DNA from: Catenulispora sp. MAP5-51
GTDB lineage: Bacteria > Actinomycetota > Actinomycetes > Streptomycetales > Catenulisporaceae
DNA length: 64,000 nucleotides
Direction: 5' to 3'
Assembly: GCF_041261205.1 (NCBI RefSeq)
Contig: NZ_JBGCCH010000002.1
Location: forward strand, 620,001-684,000
Shown here: positions 62,206 to 64,000 of the stretch, in pieces
How positions within the stretch are numbered: position 1 is the stretch's first letter
How the letters are laid out: each line of letters begins with the position of its first letter
Position numbers and translations under genes: made by a program
Notes under the pieces: generated by a model
Told to the model about the DNA's origin: nothing
What the model saw: only the letters and a program-made list of their open reading frames with translations
Database searches by the model: none

Positions 62206-62679
62206 ATGCTCGGTGAGCAGGCCGGCGCCGTCCGGCCGGTCGAGGGCGGGCTCGTTCGGCTCGGCGGCGAGGTGCGCACGCCGCGGGTCCTGAGCGCGGC
62301 CGACCTGTGGTCGCTGCGGCGTCACGAGTGCGAGGTGGAGTTCAGCTGCCGCAAGAGCGGGCCGCGCCGGCACCGCTTCGCCGGGCCGCTGCTGCTGGAC
62401 GTGGCACATCTCGCCGAGCCGGCCTTCGTCCGCGGCGAGCGCAAGGACCGGCTGCGGTTCCTGCTCTCGATCCGCGCCCGCGACGGGCACCGGGTCGTGC
62501 TGTCGTGGGCCGAGATCGACCCGGAGTTCGCGAACATCCCGGTCCTGCTCGGGCTCACACGGGACGGGAATCCCTTGGACTCGGAGGGTCCGCAGCTGGT
62601 CGTGCCCGGCGACGTGTGCGGGGCGCGGCACATCAGCGGGGTCGCGGACGTGCGGATCCGCAGCGATTCGGGGGACTGA
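62206..62679 (+). CDS. Small molybdopterin-binding-type (Oxidored_molyb) protein
   Basis: 157 residues from the ATG at 62206 (GGGAGGATCCC upstream). The core (GGEVRTPRVLSAADLWSLRR, EVEFSCRKSGPRRHRFAGPL, LLLDVAHLAEPA, VVLSWAEIDPEF) follows the sulfite-oxidase fold. The Cys of EFSCRKSG is at the place where such enzymes bind molybdenum. The protein is shorter than enzymes of that fold and may only bind the cofactor. It diverges from the molybdate operon, which supports the link to Mo metabolism. Confidence 0.78.
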   Translation: MLGEQAGAVRPVEGGLVRLGGEVRTPRVLSAADLWSLRRHECEVEFSCRKSGPRRHRFAGPLLLDVAHLAEPAFVRGERKDRLRFLLSIRARDGHRVVLSWAEIDPEFANIPVLLGLTRDGNPLDSEGPQLVVPGDVCGARHISGVADVRIRSDSGD

Positions 62680-62703
62680 GCCCTCAGCGACTCATAACAG
62701 CCC

Positions 62704-63750
62704 TCAGCGAAGGTAGGCGGGCTCCGGGGTGGGAAGCGGATCGGGATTGGCGATCACCCACGTCACGGCCAGCTCGCTGAGCCGCTGGGTGTGCTCCTCG
62801 GGGCTGTTGCGGCGGTAGCCCGCGGCGAGCGTCTTCGCCTCGGCGAGCTGCGCTTCGGGCAGCGGGACACCGGAGGCGAGCAGGCCGGGAAGGGCGCGGA
62901 CCATCGCCCGGAAGTCGTGGTCCCAGTTGATGCCGCCGTTGCCGAGGACCTCGTGGGCCAGCCGGCCGGTGATGCGTATGGCTTCGCCCTGGGCAGTGGC
63001 GGCCGGGCCCTTGCTGGGGACGAGGAAGTCCCAGAGCTCCTGGTGCCGGTCGTCCCACGCGGTGGCGGTCACGGTGATCGGCGAGGTGCCGTCGTGGGTG
63101 CGTCGCGCCTCGACCGGGGTGACGCCGAAGAGTCCGTACAGGCGCTCCAGCCCGGCCTCGGTCTGCGGAAGGTAGTCCGGGTTGAAGCCCGCGCGGTGGA
63201 ACTCGAACTTCTTGCCGATCGCCTCGACGCGCTCGCGCATCTGGTTGGTGACGGGGGTGCCGGCGTCGAGCAATGCCTCGGCGACATCAGCCATCTCCTG
63301 CAGCCGGATGTTGGTGCAGCGCGCGAGGCCGGCCGCGAGCGCGTTCTGCCGCCCGACGACGGCCAGCGGATCCGCGCCGCGCTCGAGCAGGAGGCGCACG
63401 GTCGACGGCTTGGCGCCTTCGGCGGCCGCGTGCAGGGCGGGCTGGTCCGGCGCCTGGATGTCGGCGCCGGCGTCCAGCAGAGCGCTGACGAGGTCGTCGC
63501 AGCCGGCGCGCGCGTGCTGCCACAGCGGGGTGCGGTGGTAGGTGTCGGCGGCCTCGATGTCGGCCCCCTCGGCGACCAGCCACGCCACCAGTTCCGGCGG
63601 GATGCCGTGCACGCCGAGCGCGGTCGGCCCGTAGGCGCCCTGGCGGGCGTCGAGCTCGGTGGTCGCGAAGACCGCCTTCATCGCTTCCAGATCGCCGGAG
63701 CCGAGCGCGGTGTCGAACTCCTTCGGCAGCCGCTTCTTCTTCCTCGCCAT
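62704..63750 (-). CDS. Ankyrin-repeat protein
   Basis: 348 residues from the ATG at 63750 (MARKKKRLPKEF). Ankyrin-type repeats cover about 12-175: DTALGSGDLEAMKAVFATTE, VAWLVAEGADIEAADTYHRT, LVSALLDAGADIQAPD, TVRLLLERGADPLAV and AEALLDAGTPVTNQ. A second, unrecognised domain (about 190-348) contains WDDRHQELWDFLVPSKGPAA. Ankyrin repeats bind other proteins. It diverges from the partial gene at the right edge, 86 bp apart. Confidence 0.88.
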   Translation of the reverse strand: MARKKKRLPKEFDTALGSGDLEAMKAVFATTELDARQGAYGPTALGVHGIPPELVAWLVAEGADIEAADTYHRTPLWQHARAGCDDLVSALLDAGADIQAPDQPALHAAAEGAKPSTVRLLLERGADPLAVVGRQNALAAGLARCTNIRLQEMADVAEALLDAGTPVTNQMRERVEAIGKKFEFHRAGFNPDYLPQTEAGLERLYGLFGVTPVEARRTHDGTSPITVTATAWDDRHQELWDFLVPSKGPAATAQGEAIRITGRLAHEVLGNGGINWDHDFRAMVRALPGLLASGVPLPEAQLAEAKTLAAGYRRNSPEEHTQRLSELAVTWVIANPDPLPTPEPAYLR

Positions 63751-63836
63751 GCCGGCAAGCATAGGGAGGGCTTCGGACATCAAGCTCGCGATTCCCCCGC
63801 CGAAACTGTCCTGACCGGCGACTACGCTCTCCGGCC

Positions 63837-64000
63837 ATGGGTGTGTTACACGACTACTTCCGAGCGCCCGACGCGCCGACGGCCATCGCCTGGGCCGTGG
63901 CCTCCGACACCGGGCTCGATGAGCACGGTGCCGACTGGTTCGACGCCAAGGGGCTCGACGTGCACATCGTGGTCGGGCAGTTGGTGTCGTTCGCCGAGGG
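63837..64000 (+). CDS. Unknown protein, partial (runs off right edge)
   Basis: The frame starts at the ATG at 63837 and stays open to the window end (54 codons). It reads MGVLHDYFRAPDAPTAIAWA and then SDTGLDEHGADWFDAKGLD and VHIVVGQLVSFAEG. The opening is that of a small actinomycete family of unknown function that I cannot name with certainty. It diverges from the ankyrin gene. Confidence 0.65.
   Translation, partial: MGVLHDYFRAPDAPTAIAWAVASDTGLDEHGADWFDAKGLDVHIVVGQLVSFAE

Overview
The window is high-GC DNA with GC-rich third codon positions, GTG/TTG starts, Tat signals, ECF sigma, WYL, PadR and SHOCT/RDD-type genes. This points to a filamentous actinomycete (Streptomyces/Catenulispora-like); the genus is inference. 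There is no rRNA, no intact tRNA, no CRISPR array and no recognisable transposase or integrase.

Positions 1-13,000 are an accessory island. Three identical 53-54 bp fragments of the 3' half of a tRNA-Ser(CGA) gene lie at 3401, 7052 and 12907, all on the + strand. They start in the anticodon loop and run to the acceptor end, as tyrosine-recombinase attachment cores do. They cut the island into two small modules, each holding one polymorphic toxin with its immunity gene(s). Module A has a WXG-type N-terminus joined to an RNase A-like toxin, a tandem-duplicated CdiI-like immunity protein and a small unknown protein. Module B has the same N-terminus joined to an RHS shell with an unrecognised 129-residue toxin tip, followed by a DUF6193-like immunity candidate. 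Paired direct repeats with an 11-12 bp period flank the cores, and the repeat type differs between modules. Neither module encodes an integrase. A further segment left of the first core carries a P-loop ATPase pair and a HEPN-motif protein.

Further scars of the same family lie outside the island. At 17.45-17.82 kb there is a hairpin, the C-terminal end of an immunity gene and the broken start of an SDR gene. At 22.78-23.45 kb there is a toxin N-terminus joined out of frame to a short tail, followed by an orphan immunity-like gene.

Positions 13-25 kb: an ABC export operon (FtsX-type permease, ATPase, PadR repressor with a clear palindromic operator); a block of multicopper oxidase, small Tat protein, DUF4331 protein and small protein; then decayed cell-wall-binding-repeat genes. 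Positions 25.7-29.3 kb: one 1185-residue secreted protein (beta-propeller, ASH-like domains, cell-wall-binding repeats). Positions 29.4-43.8 kb: mostly small membrane and envelope genes (DUF6325, SHOCT, RDD, AhpD-like, DUF7144-type, lipid kinase with PAP2 phosphatase, SulP permease, GAP family, YihY/BrkB, DHA2 exporter). Positions 43.8-55.7 kb: DUF2252, WYL regulator beside an epoxide hydrolase, TetR, a sigma factor with its membrane partner, a large multipass protein, MFS beside DeoR with an operator, and a secreted NHL/Vgb-like propeller. Positions 55.8-64 kb: argG with a strong terminator, an SDR, a molybdate operon (HTH-TOBE regulator, ModA, fused ModB-ModC, DUF302), a divergent molybdopterin-binding-type protein, an ankyrin protein and a partial gene at the right edge.
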